From Cupriavidus basilensis (GTDB lineage: Bacteria; Pseudomonadota; Gammaproteobacteria; Burkholderiales; Burkholderiaceae): a stretch of DNA of 64,000 nt. Below are positions 25,371 to 33,727 of this stretch, piece by piece. Under the pieces are notes generated by a model that was given only the letters and a program-made list of their open reading frames with translations, had not been told where the DNA came from and made no database searches. Every line of letters begins with the position of its first letter. Within the stretch, counting starts at the first letter, position 1. The stretch is from NCBI RefSeq assembly GCF_000832305.1, contig NZ_CP010536.1, positions 2,914,001 to 2,978,000 on the forward strand, in the 5' to 3' direction. A program made the position numbers and the translations under genes.

Positions 25371-25836
25371 GCATTTTCTCCGCGGCGCACAGAATGGATT
25401 CGACGATGCCGACGTAACCGGTGCAGCGGCACAGGTTGCCGTTCAGGCCAGCGCGGACTTCCTCTTCTGTCGGGTTGGGGTTATGCGCCAGCATGGCGCA
25501 GGAGGTCATCAGGAAGCCAGGGGTGCAGTAGCCGCACTGCAGGCCGCCGCACTCCATGAAACTTTGCTGCAGCGGGTGCAGCTCACCGCCAGCGCCTAGG
25601 CCTTCGACGGTGGTCACGTCGCGCCCGCGTGCCTGCACGGCAAGCATCAGGCAGGACTTCATGACTTCGCCGTCCACCAGCACGGAGCAGGCGCCGCAGA
25701 TGCCGGTCTCGCAGCCGCGCTTGGTGCCGGTCAGGTTGAGGTCGTCGCGCAGCAGGTCCGACAGCAGGCGCCGCGCGGGCACTTCCACGCTGTGGTCTTC
25801 GCCGTTGACGGTGAGTTCGATATGGATCTTTTGCAT
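25360..25836 (-). CDS. Molybdenum hydroxylase, 2Fe-2S subunit
   Basis: 158 residues. The plant-type 2Fe-2S cluster ligands are in GCETGICGACSVLVDGEVMKSC, and the second, helical-domain cluster in GGLQCGYCTPGFLM...NGNLCRCTGYVGIV. This is the small subunit of the xanthine-dehydrogenase family, passing electrons from the Mo centre to FAD. It follows the FAD subunit by 9 bases and overlaps coxG. Confidence 0.95.
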   Translation of the reverse strand: MQKIHIELTVNGEDHSVEVPARRLLSDLLRDDLNLTGTKRGCETGICGACSVLVDGEVMKSCLMLAVQARGRDVTTVEGLGAGGELHPLQQSFMECGGLQCGYCTPGFLMTSCAMLAHNPNPTEEEVRAGLNGNLCRCTGYVGIVESILCAAEKMRGN

Positions 25837-25845
25837 GGGGAATCC

Positions 25846-26712
25846 TTAGTCCGTTGCCAGCCCGAACAACGTGGCGATGCTCCGCCGCGCCACGGTCCGC
25901 ACCATCTCGCGGCGATAGTCCGCGTTGCCGCGCATATCGGAAACGGGGTCGATGTCCGCGGCGACGATATCCGCCGCCTCGGCGGCCACTTCCGGCGTGA
26001 CGGCCTTGCCGGCCAGGAACGCCTCGGCGCGCCGCAGCCGCGCCGGAATCGGCGTGGATGCGCCAACCGCAAGGCGCGCCTCGATGCACGTAGCGCCAGT
26101 CCGGCGAGCCAGCAGCGAGACGCTGGCCAGCGGCCGGTGCTCGGCGGCCGTGCGCAGGAAGCGCGCGTAGTGGCCGAGCGCATCCGGCGCCAGCGCGGGA
26201 ATGCGGATCTCGGTCACGATCTCATCGGGCTCGAGCGCCGTGGTGTAGTAGTCGACCAGGAACGCCTCCATCTCCAGCACGCGCTCGCCGCTCCTGCCGG
26301 CAAGCACCACCTGCGCCCCCAGCGCCATCAGGCAACCCGGCGGATCGGTGGCGGGATCGGCATAGCAAAGGTTGCCGCCGATCGTGCCCTGGTTGCGCAC
26401 CTGCGGATTGGCCACGCGCCCCGCCATGCTGGCCAGCATGGGGTAATGCGCCTGCACCAGCGGCGAGCGCGCCACCTGCGCATGCAAGGCCAGCGCGCCG
26501 ATGCGCAAGCCGGTGCGCGGATCGAACTCGATCTTGCGCAAGGCATCAAGTTGGCCAAGCGATACCAGGTGGGTGGGCATGAGCATGCGCTGGCGCATGC
26601 CGAGCATCAGCGCGGTGCCGCCGGCGATTACCCGGCACTCGTCGCCCAGGTCGGCCAGCATGCGGCTGGCTTCCGGCACCGAGCCCGGCTCCAGAAATTC
26701 GAAATTACGCAT
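25846..26712 (-). CDS. Molybdenum hydroxylase, FAD-binding subunit
   Basis: 288 residues of the CO-dehydrogenase-medium-subunit/FAD-binding-5 type: VIAGGTALMLGMRQRM (about 28-43) and RNQGTIGGNLCYADPATDPPG (about 105-125) bind FAD. ATG at 26712 gives MRNFEFLEPGS and overlaps the large-subunit stop by 8 bases. Confidence 0.94.
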   Translation of the reverse strand: MRNFEFLEPGSVPEASRMLADLGDECRVIAGGTALMLGMRQRMLMPTHLVSLGQLDALRKIEFDPRTGLRIGALALHAQVARSPLVQAHYPMLASMAGRVANPQVRNQGTIGGNLCYADPATDPPGCLMALGAQVVLAGRSGERVLEMEAFLVDYYTTALEPDEIVTEIRIPALAPDALGHYARFLRTAAEHRPLASVSLLARRTGATCIEARLAVGASTPIPARLRRAEAFLAGKAVTPEVAAEAADIVAADIDPVSDMRGNADYRREMVRTVARRSIATLFGLATD

Positions 26713-28999
26713 GGCGCGCCTCATTTTCCTTGCGCTCGCGCAGCGCGGCCAGCACCTTCTCCGGCGTGATGGGCAGCGAAGCAATGCGCACGCCGATGGC
26801 GTCATAGACCGCATTGGCAATGGCCGCCGCGCCCGGCAGGATCGCGGTTTCGCTGGCGCCCTTGGCCCCATAGGGCCCATTGGGCTCAACGGACTCGACC
26901 ACATCCGTGCGCAGCGCAGGCACCGCGTCAGCGGTCGGCATGGTGTAGTCGGCGAAGTTGCCGTTCAGGATGCGGCCATCCTCGACCTGCACATGCTCAT
27001 ACAGCGTCCAGCCGATCGCCTGCACGGTGGCGCCGTGCGTCTGGCCGTGCACGGCCAAGGGGTTGATGGCCTTGCCGCAGTCGTCCGACACGAAGCTGTC
27101 GATCAGCGTAATCTGCCCGGTCACCGTGTCCACTTCCACTTCGACAGCCTGCGCCGCGAACGAGTAGGCAGGCGCGATGTTGCCGTAGTAGTTGGCGTCG
27201 TGCATCACGGTGGGCGCATCGTAAGTGGCGCGCACCATCAGGCCCTCGCCGCCATGGCGGAAGATATGCAGCCGCGCGATCTCGGCGAGCGTGGCGCGCG
27301 TGGTGTCGTCATGACGGGCGCGGATCACGCCGTCGATCAGGTCCAGTTCGTCCTGCGGCACACCGAGCTTCCCGGCGGCCACGGCCAGCAGCTTCTGCTT
27401 CGCCTCGCGCGCGGCCCGCATCACTGCGTTGCCGGAAATGATCGTGACGCGCGATGCCAGCGAGCCGAGGCAGAACGGCGCCACATCGGTATCCGGCGCG
27501 CTCACGGTGACGTGCGACAGCGCAATGCCCAGCTCTTGGGCGCAGATCTGGCTGAGCATGGTGTTGGCGCCCTGCCCCATGTCGCACTCGCTGGTGAGCA
27601 GCATGACGCGCCCGTCCTCGTTGACCTTGAGCACGATGGTGGAGCCATCCCAGTTGCCCAGCGTGCGGTTACCGCTGACGTGCATGGCGGCCGCGATGCC
27701 GAGCCCGCGCCGGCGCGTGCCGGTTCGCCGCGAGGCATCGGCGCGGCGCGCATCCCACTGGATTGCCTCGCGCGTTTGCTCGAGGCATTCCACCAGGCCG
27801 CTGCTGCCAATCTTCCAGCCATGCACGCTGGTGTCCCCGGAGCGGATGGCATTGCGCTTGTGGACTTCAATGGGATCCATGCCTAGCATTTCGGCCAGCA
27901 TGGTGAGGTGGCTGTTCAGCGGGAACTGCATCTGCTGGCCGCCGAAGCCGCGGAACGCGCCGCGCGGCGGATTGTTGGTATAGGCGAGCACGGCGTTGGA
28001 GCGCACGTTCTCCACGCGATGCATGTTGTCGCTGCGCATGGCGGTAACGTGCATCACGTCGCCAGCCAGGCCCGCATAGGCGCCGCACTCGGCCACGATG
28101 TTGACGTCCTTGGCGACGATCATCCCTTGCGCATCCAGGCCCATCTTCAGCCAGACCCGCGCCGGCACGCTGGAGCGCGCGCCGAGGAAATCCTCGAGCC
28201 GGTTGTTGACCAGGCGCACCGGGCGGTCGAGCCGCGTTGCCAGCAAGGCCGCGATCAGGCTGTTGCTCTCCTCCACGATCTTGGCGCCAAAGCCGCCACC
28301 GGTGACCGCCTGGATCACGCGGATGGTGGACACCGGCCGGTCCAGCGCCTCGGCAAGGCGCGCGCGCGCCAGGAACACGGACTGCGTCGAGGCCCAGACC
28401 GTGAGCCGGCCATTGCCATCCTGGGCGGCCACGGTGGCCATCGGCTCCAGGTAGCCGGGATACTGCGAGTGCATGTCGTACGTGGCCTCGTAGACCACCG
28501 CGGCGCGAGCGAAGCCGGCTTCGACGTCGCCGCGCTCGATATGCATCTCATGGGCGATATTGCGCGTGCCCGGGTGGAGCTCCGCCGCGCCGTCGGCAAG
28601 CGCTGCATCGGGGCTGAAGATGGCGGGCAGTTCTTCGTACTCCACGCGGATCAGGTCCAGCGCATCGCGTGCGGTTTCTTCGTCCACCGCGACCACCGCG
28701 GCGACCTCCTCACCCACGTGGCGGACCACGCCAGCGGCAAGAATGCGCTGCTCCTTGCGATGCGTGCCCCACAACCGCGACGGCGTGTCCTCGCCGGTCA
28801 GCACCAGCTTGACGCCCCGCAGCGCGCGCGCCGCCGCGGTGTCGATGCGAACGATGCGGGCATGCGGATACGGGCTGCGCAGCACCTTGGCATGCAGCAT
28901 GCCGGCCTGCTTGATGTCGCCGGCATACACGGCCCTGCCCATCACTTTCTCCCGCGCCGTCACTTGCGGCGTGGCGCTTCCCACTGTCGACGTGCTCAT
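26705..28999 (-). CDS. Molybdenum hydroxylase, Mo-cofactor (large) subunit
   Basis: 764 residues, xanthine-dehydrogenase/4-hydroxybenzoyl-CoA-reductase alpha type. Visible: VTGGGFGAKI and PPRGAFRGFGGQQMQF molybdopterin-contact segments, SECDMGQGANTMLSQICAQELG, and EPNGPYGAKGASETAILPGAAAIANAV with the Glu expected to be catalytic. Enzymes of this group hydroxylate electron-poor carbons (often N-heterocycles or aldehydes) with water, or reduce aryl-CoA. The order large-FAD-FeS-coxG favours hydroxylation. The substrate is not determined from sequence. Confidence 0.92.
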   Translation of the reverse strand: MSTSTVGSATPQVTAREKVMGRAVYAGDIKQAGMLHAKVLRSPYPHARIVRIDTAAARALRGVKLVLTGEDTPSRLWGTHRKEQRILAAGVVRHVGEEVAAVVAVDEETARDALDLIRVEYEELPAIFSPDAALADGAAELHPGTRNIAHEMHIERGDVEAGFARAAVVYEATYDMHSQYPGYLEPMATVAAQDGNGRLTVWASTQSVFLARARLAEALDRPVSTIRVIQAVTGGGFGAKIVEESNSLIAALLATRLDRPVRLVNNRLEDFLGARSSVPARVWLKMGLDAQGMIVAKDVNIVAECGAYAGLAGDVMHVTAMRSDNMHRVENVRSNAVLAYTNNPPRGAFRGFGGQQMQFPLNSHLTMLAEMLGMDPIEVHKRNAIRSGDTSVHGWKIGSSGLVECLEQTREAIQWDARRADASRRTGTRRRGLGIAAAMHVSGNRTLGNWDGSTIVLKVNEDGRVMLLTSECDMGQGANTMLSQICAQELGIALSHVTVSAPDTDVAPFCLGSLASRVTIISGNAVMRAAREAKQKLLAVAAGKLGVPQDELDLIDGVIRARHDDTTRATLAEIARLHIFRHGGEGLMVRATYDAPTVMHDANYYGNIAPAYSFAAQAVEVEVDTVTGQITLIDSFVSDDCGKAINPLAVHGQTHGATVQAIGWTLYEHVQVEDGRILNGNFADYTMPTADAVPALRTDVVESVEPNGPYGAKGASETAILPGAAAIANAVYDAIGVRIASLPITPEKVLAALRERKENEARHA

Positions 29000-29071
29000 G
29001 CCGACCTCCTGCTAGTCAGAAAACCACTGAAAACCATGAAGACGCCGGCGAGCGTTGCCGCCGGCGTCGCG

Positions 29072-30052
29072 TCACTCGGCGGTAATGCCGAAATCCTTGA
29101 TGACCTTGCCCAGCCGCTCGTAGTCGGAAGCATTGATCCTTTCCAGCACGGCGGGCGCGCCGCCCACCGGCACCGCGCCGAAGGTGGCCATCTTCTCGGC
29201 GATGTCCGGCATCCTGACGATCTCGTTGAGCTGCTCGTTGAGCAGCTTCACCACCTCGGCCGGCGTGCCCTTGGGCGCCATGACGCCGTGCCATGCGCCT
29301 ACGACGACGTCCTTGTAGCCAAGCTCGGACAGCGTCGGCACATTAGGCAGCAGCGCAGAGCGCTTCGGATCGGTCACGGCCAGCGCGAGCAGCTTGCCCG
29401 TGTTGATGTACTGGGCCACCGGCCCCAGCGTCACGTAGGCAAAGTTGACGTGGCCTGCGACGACATCATTGACGGCGGGCGCGACGCCCCGGTACGGCAC
29501 GTGCTGGATCTTCACGCCAGCGGCGCGGTTGAGCCACTCGCCGGCGATATGCATGGGCGAACCCGCGCCGGGGGTGGCATACGTCAGCGGCTTGCCGGCT
29601 TTCGCCGCGGCCACCATTTCCTGCACCGTCTTGATGCCGGCGCCCGGATACGCCACCAGCAGCACGGTCTGCGTGCCGGTCTGGATGACCGGGGTGAAGC
29701 CATGCAGCGCGTCGTAGCTGGAGCTGGCGGGGAGCTTGAGCACCATCGGCGCCGTCGTGAACGGGTTGGGCGTGAACAGCAGCGTGTAGCCGTCGGCCGG
29801 CGCGCGTCCGACCATGGCGTTGCCGACCACCCCGCCAGCGCCTGGCTTGTTCTCCACGATCACCGGCTGCTTGAGGCGCATCGACAGCTTCTCGGCGTAC
29901 ATGCGCGCCATGGAGTCCGTGTCGCCGCCCGGCGGATAGGCGACCACGATCGTGACCGGCTTGGCGGGATAACCGAGCGCAAAGGCGCTGCCGCCTCCCA
30001 GGGCAATCGCGGCGAGCGCTGTGGCAAGGACGTGTCGGCGGGCAAGGTTCAT
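29072..30052 (-). CDS. Bug/TctC-family periplasmic binding protein 1
   Basis: 326 residues with a twin-arginine-like/Sec signal (MNLARRHVLATALAAIALGGG). The mature start YPAKPVTIVVAYPPGGDTDSMARMYAEKL and VENKPGAGGVVGNAMV are diagnostic for the Bug family, which bind small carboxylates or aromatic acids. No TctA/TctB membrane partners are nearby, as is common for Bordetella/Cupriavidus Bug proteins. It is the first gene of the molybdenum-hydroxylase operon. A close relative is at 46097-47077. Confidence 0.92.
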   Translation of the reverse strand: MNLARRHVLATALAAIALGGGSAFALGYPAKPVTIVVAYPPGGDTDSMARMYAEKLSMRLKQPVIVENKPGAGGVVGNAMVGRAPADGYTLLFTPNPFTTAPMVLKLPASSSYDALHGFTPVIQTGTQTVLLVAYPGAGIKTVQEMVAAAKAGKPLTYATPGAGSPMHIAGEWLNRAAGVKIQHVPYRGVAPAVNDVVAGHVNFAYVTLGPVAQYINTGKLLALAVTDPKRSALLPNVPTLSELGYKDVVVGAWHGVMAPKGTPAEVVKLLNEQLNEIVRMPDIAEKMATFGAVPVGGAPAVLERINASDYERLGKVIKDFGITAE

Positions 30053-30158
30053 CTACGGCTCCTGTGGGGGCGCTCCACTTCAGCGGGGAATGGCATGGTG
30101 GGTGCGGGGTTAGGCACGGCTAAGGGACGGCTAAGGGACGGGAACGCATTCGATGTGC

Positions 30159-30174
30159 GTTTTATTAGCGAAAC
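30159..30174 (-). promoter_or_regulatory. IclR-type palindrome D (molybdenum-hydroxylase operon)
   Basis: Read on the minus strand: GTTTCGCTAATAAAAC, matching palindrome A (GTTTCACCTATAAAAC) at 13 of 16 positions. It lies about 107 bases before the Bug protein start. Candidate operator for the twin IclR regulators. Confidence 0.55.
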
Positions 30175-30218
30175 ATTAGTTCAGGAGAGGAACGCGCTAT
30201 TCATACTAGATCTACATT

Positions 30219-30232
30219 GTTGACTACTCAAC
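30219..30232. promoter_or_regulatory. Inverted repeat in the Bug-MarR intergenic region
   Basis: GTTGA-CTAC-TCAAC, the TTGA-N4-TCAA pattern often bound by MarR proteins; it lies between divergently transcribed genes. A TTGACA at 30249-30254 and an A/T-rich run follow on the plus strand, perhaps the MarR promoter. Confidence 0.35.
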
Positions 30233-30320
30233 TTACGTTAATCCCTAATTGACATATATATCTTTTTATAAATTAAAAGAGAGATTCATGACGAGAAGGA
30301 GGCAGCACATCGGAGTCCCT

Positions 30321-30377
30321 ATGAGACAATCGGCTCCGCCCCCCCCTGATCAGCCGCCGTCCGGCGGCATCTCTTGA
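30321..30377 (+). CDS. Predicted 18-residue Pro-rich leader peptide
   Basis: ATG at 30321 with GGAG five bases upstream encodes MRQSAPPPPDQPPSGGIS. Its TGA (30375-30377) overlaps a TTG (30374-30376) that opens the MarR frame, so translation of the regulator could be coupled to this peptide. The PPPP and PP runs are the kind of sequence that stalls ribosomes without EF-P. There is no protein-level evidence. Confidence 0.4.
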   Translation: MRQSAPPPPDQPPSGGIS

Positions 30378-30961
30378 AAGACATGGATCTGATGAAGCGC
30401 GCAGCCGGAACGACAACCGACACCGGCGACAAGGCAGTGCCCCCGAAAACCGACTGCCCCTGGGCGCAACTGGACGAGCAAGGCAGCGGGCTCGATGTCG
30501 ACGACTTCCTGACGACGATGCTCAGCCAGTTGGTCAACGCGCTGCGGCGCACCGTGACGCTGCCCTACGCCGAGCAGTTCGCGCTCACGGTGCCCGAGTG
30601 GCGCCTGCTGGCCCTGCTGGCGCACGCACGGCAGCTGCCCTTTGCAGAACTGGTGCTGCAATCCACATCGGATAAGGCGCTGGTGAGCCGCACGCTGCGG
30701 CTGCTCGAAGGCCGCGGGCTGGTGAAGCTGGATGCCGAGGGCAACACCCCGCGCAAGAAGCTGATCTGCAGCATCACGCCGGAAGGCCTGGCGCTGCATG
30801 AGCAAGTGATGCCGCTGGCCAGGAAGGGCCAGGCGGAGGTGATCCGGTTGCTTGAGCCGGAGGAGCGCCGAGCGATGTACCAGGCGCTGAGGAAGCTGCA
30901 CGGCCTGTGCGTGACGCCCGGGCGCGGTGACGCCGGCGGGGGCGGGGGCGAAGGCGAATAA
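30374..30961 (+). CDS. MarR-family transcriptional regulator
   Basis: About 195 residues. The winged helix lies at residues about 75-140: LTVPEWRLLALLAHARQLPFAELVLQSTSDKALVSRTLRLLEGRGLVKL, then the wing NTPRKKLICSITPEGLALHEQV. The start is uncertain: TTG at 30374 coupled to the leader peptide, ATG at 30383 or ATG at 30392. The C-terminus has a short Gly/Glu tail. It is divergent from the molybdenum-hydroxylase operon and converges on the MFS gene, so it may control either or both; effector unknown. Confidence 0.9.
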   Translation: MKDMDLMKRAAGTTTDTGDKAVPPKTDCPWAQLDEQGSGLDVDDFLTTMLSQLVNALRRTVTLPYAEQFALTVPEWRLLALLAHARQLPFAELVLQSTSDKALVSRTLRLLEGRGLVKLDAEGNTPRKKLICSITPEGLALHEQVMPLARKGQAEVIRLLEPEERRAMYQALRKLHGLCVTPGRGDAGGGGGEGE

Positions 30962-30984
30962 ATTAGCGCACACGAGAACGAACA

Positions 30985-31016
30985 AAGCCCGTGGCAGCTG
31001 GCGCTGCCACGGGCTT
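30985..31016. terminator. Bidirectional terminator between MarR and MFS genes
   Basis: Perfect 14-bp stem AAGCCCGTGGCAGC / GCTGCCACGGGCTT with loop TGGC, 24 bases after the MarR stop and 26 after the MFS stop. No long T-run. Confidence 0.7.
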
Positions 31017-31041
31017 CATATCGTGCGTCGTGCGTCGCGAA

Positions 31042-32505
31042 TCAGGCCTCGAGTTGCTCGAGCACCTTGCCCTTGGTCTCGATGCCAAGGAAGTGGATGG
31101 TCAGCGCCGCCACGAACGGCACCGTCGCCAGCGCGTAGAAAGCGATGCTGAGATTGCCCGAGCCGATCGTGCTGGCCACCAGCGTCGGCGCGAAGATCGC
31201 CGCCAGCTTGAGCCACGCGCCCCCAAAGCCGCAGCCCATGGCGCGGATGCTGGTGGGATACAGCTCCGGCGTGTACACGTAGGCCGTGATAAAGCCACTT
31301 GCCAGGAAGCCGAGCGAAAGCGCGCAGAGCCCGGCCACGACGTACACCGACTCCGCGTGGAACACGCCGGCCAGCGCCAGCGATATCGCGCACAGGATGA
31401 ACGAGACGTTGATCACCGGCTTGCGGCCCACCTTGTCGACGATCATCGCGCACACCAGCGAGCCGATCACCCCGAGCACCGATGCGCCCGCGGCCAGGTT
31501 CAGCGCCAGTTGCAGCGGTGCGTGATACACCGTCTTGTAGATCGTCGGCAACCAGGTCGACAGTCCGTACTGGATAAAGCCGCAGGTCGCCCACAGCATC
31601 CACACCGCCAGCGTGCGGCCGATATAGGCCTTGCTCAGCAGGTCCCGGACACGCCGGCGCGGGTGCTTTCCGGTCATCGCGTCGTACGCGGATACATCGC
31701 CCAGCGGCGCCAGCGGCCCCTTGGCGCGGGACTCGAACGCCGCGAGCGCACGGTCGGCTTCGGCCAGGCGGCCCTTCTCCGCCAGCCAGCGCGGCGACTC
31801 GGGAATGGCCCGGCGCAGGATGAAGAACAGGACGACTGGGGCGCCGCCGATGAAGTACATCACCGTCCAGCCGAACCGCGGCACCAGCCACGCGCCGACG
31901 GCATTGGAGATCAGCAGGCCGATCGGGAACACCACCTCGTATAGCAACACGAAGCGCCCGCGCCCGTGGGCACGCGTCACTTCGTTGATATAAGTGGCGG
32001 CCACTGGCAGCTCACCGCCCAGGCCAAGGCCCTGCACGATGCGCAGCAAGGCAAAGATCTCGAACGAGGGCGCGAAGCCGCAGGCGATGCTCATCAGCCC
32101 GATGATGCCCGCGCTCCATCCAATCGAGTTCAGGCGGCCAAAGCGCTCGGCCAGCGCGGGAAACAGCAGCGCGCCGATCAGTTGCCCGACCGACGGCGCC
32201 GCGATCAGAAAGCCGATCTGCCCCGGCGTGAGCGACCACATCGAGATCAGCAGCGGTAGCGTGGCGGCGATGGCGATGACGTCAAAGCCATCGAAGAACG
32301 TGGCCAGGCCGATCAGCAGCCGTGCCCTGACATGCATGCCATTGCTGGGCAGGCGCTCGATGCGGGCGATGATCGCGCCCCGGGTGGTTGCCACGGGGGC
32401 GTCAGTGGCGCGCTCGCCACCGCCTGCCGTGATGCTGCTGGATGGGGTCGCCACACCCTCGGCGTTCGCGTTGGCGAACGGGGCCTCTTGTCTCTGGATC
32501 AACAC
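31042..32505 (-). CDS. MFS transporter of the Rieske operon
   Basis: 487 residues, about 12 membrane spans, metabolite:proton symporter type. The motif GRLNSIGWSAG between spans 2 and 3, RIVQGLGLGGELPVAATYINEVTR near span 4-5, and PESPRWLAEKGRLAEADRAL before the central loop are typical of the sugar/aromatic-acid MFS branch. It has a ~55-residue hydrophilic N-terminal extension if GTG at 32505 is the start; a later start is possible. As last gene of the operon it probably imports the pathway substrate. Nicotinate-type transporters (NiaP) are among its likely relatives. Confidence 0.88.
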   Translation of the reverse strand: MLIQRQEAPFANANAEGVATPSSSITAGGGERATDAPVATTRGAIIARIERLPSNGMHVRARLLIGLATFFDGFDVIAIAATLPLLISMWSLTPGQIGFLIAAPSVGQLIGALLFPALAERFGRLNSIGWSAGIIGLMSIACGFAPSFEIFALLRIVQGLGLGGELPVAATYINEVTRAHGRGRFVLLYEVVFPIGLLISNAVGAWLVPRFGWTVMYFIGGAPVVLFFILRRAIPESPRWLAEKGRLAEADRALAAFESRAKGPLAPLGDVSAYDAMTGKHPRRRVRDLLSKAYIGRTLAVWMLWATCGFIQYGLSTWLPTIYKTVYHAPLQLALNLAAGASVLGVIGSLVCAMIVDKVGRKPVINVSFILCAISLALAGVFHAESVYVVAGLCALSLGFLASGFITAYVYTPELYPTSIRAMGCGFGGAWLKLAAIFAPTLVASTIGSGNLSIAFYALATVPFVAALTIHFLGIETKGKVLEQLEA

Positions 32506-32624
32506 GGTGTTTCTCTTCTAAAGTATCCGAGGCAGGCAGCCGCCCCGCGCTGGCGCATTGCCGGACTGCCCGGCAAGGGCCACCACCGTTGGCGCCGCGA
32601 TGGACGCGGCGCGCGGTGGCGCGC

Positions 32625-33581
32625 TTAGAGGTCCAGGACCAGGCGCTTGCCTTTGCAGCCTGACACGCAAACCATCATGGTCTGGTTCGACTCGCGCTCG
32701 CTCTTGCTGAGCACGCCGTCGCGGTGTTCGGGTATGCCTTCGAGCACGCGCGTTTCGCACGAGCCGCATACGCCCTCCCTGCAGCTGTGCTCCACCGCAA
32801 TGCCCGCTTCGAGCAAGGCATCCAGCAAGGACTTGCCTGCGGGCACTTTCAGCTCGCTACCCGTGCTTGCCAGCGCCACGGTGTACTCGCCGTCCTGCAC
32901 CGCCGCCACCGACGGGTCGGCGGCGAAGCGTTCGATATGCACTTCGGGATAGCCATGGCCGGCGCAGGCGGCTTCGAAGGCATTCAGCATCGGGCCCGGG
33001 CCGCAGCAATAGAAGTGCGTGCTGGCAGCTTGCCCGGCGAGCAGCGCGGACAGGTCCGGCGGGCTGCCCGCCTCGTCGTCGAAGTGCATGCGCACCGCGT
33101 CGCCATAGGCGGCCAGTTCGTCCGCGAAGGCGGCTTCCGCGCGCGAGCGTGCGCAGTAAAGCAACGTGAAGGAACGCCCGAGCTCATGCAGCCGACGCGC
33201 CATGCACACGATGGGCGTCACGCCGATACCGCCGGCCACCAACACCGTGTGAGCCGCATCCTCATCCAGCGCGAAGTGGTTGCGCGGCGCCGCCACGGTG
33301 AGCGTGCTGCCCACCCGCAGTTGCTCATGCACGTAGCGCGAGCCGCCACGGCTGCCGCGGTCGAGCAGCACGCCCACCACGTAGCGGTCGCGCAGTTCCG
33401 GCGCGCCGCACAGCGAGTAGCTGCGCACCAGGCCATTGCCCAGATGCAGGTCGATATGCGCGCCCGGCGCGTACTCGGGCAACGCATGCCCGTGCGGATC
33501 GCGCAGTTCCACGCTGACGATGCCGCGCGCTTCGAAACGCATGGCCTGCACGCGCAGGCTCAGGGATTGGCTGGTACTCAT
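32625..33581 (-). CDS. Rieske oxygenase reductase (phthalate-dioxygenase-reductase type)
   Basis: 318 residues with FMN domain first (RSYSLCGAPELRDRY), then NAD domain (HTVLVAGGIGVTPIVCMARRL, YCCGPGPMLNAFE), then a C-terminal plant-type 2Fe-2S domain (EHSCREGVCGSCETRVLEG ... MVCVSGC). This order defines the VanB/PDR class, which feeds electrons from NADH to a Rieske oxygenase with no separate ferredoxin. Its partner is the oxygenase at 41829-42884 in the same operon. A 9-bp repeat array separates it from the upstream dioxygenase gene. Confidence 0.93.
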   Translation of the reverse strand: MSTSQSLSLRVQAMRFEARGIVSVELRDPHGHALPEYAPGAHIDLHLGNGLVRSYSLCGAPELRDRYVVGVLLDRGSRGGSRYVHEQLRVGSTLTVAAPRNHFALDEDAAHTVLVAGGIGVTPIVCMARRLHELGRSFTLLYCARSRAEAAFADELAAYGDAVRMHFDDEAGSPPDLSALLAGQAASTHFYCCGPGPMLNAFEAACAGHGYPEVHIERFAADPSVAAVQDGEYTVALASTGSELKVPAGKSLLDALLEAGIAVEHSCREGVCGSCETRVLEGIPEHRDGVLSKSERESNQTMMVCVSGCKGKRLVLDL

Positions 33582-33614
33582 GGCACTTCCTTCGGTTGCT
33601 TCGTGTTGCTAGTC

Positions 33615-33713
33615 TTGCTTGCGTTGCCTGCGTTGCCTGCGTTGCTTGCGTTGCTTGCGTTGCTTGCGTTGCCTGCGTTGCCTGCGTTGCCTGCGTTGCC
33701 TGCGTTGCCTGTA
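33615..33713. repeat. 9-bp tandem repeat array inside the catabolic operon
   Basis: Eleven units of TTGCYTGCG (last one degenerate), filling most of the 146-base gap between the extradiol-type dioxygenase stop and the reductase start. The array could form a C/G-asymmetric structured leader in the mRNA. Confidence 0.92.
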
Positions 33714-33727
33714 CTGCTACGCCGTGC

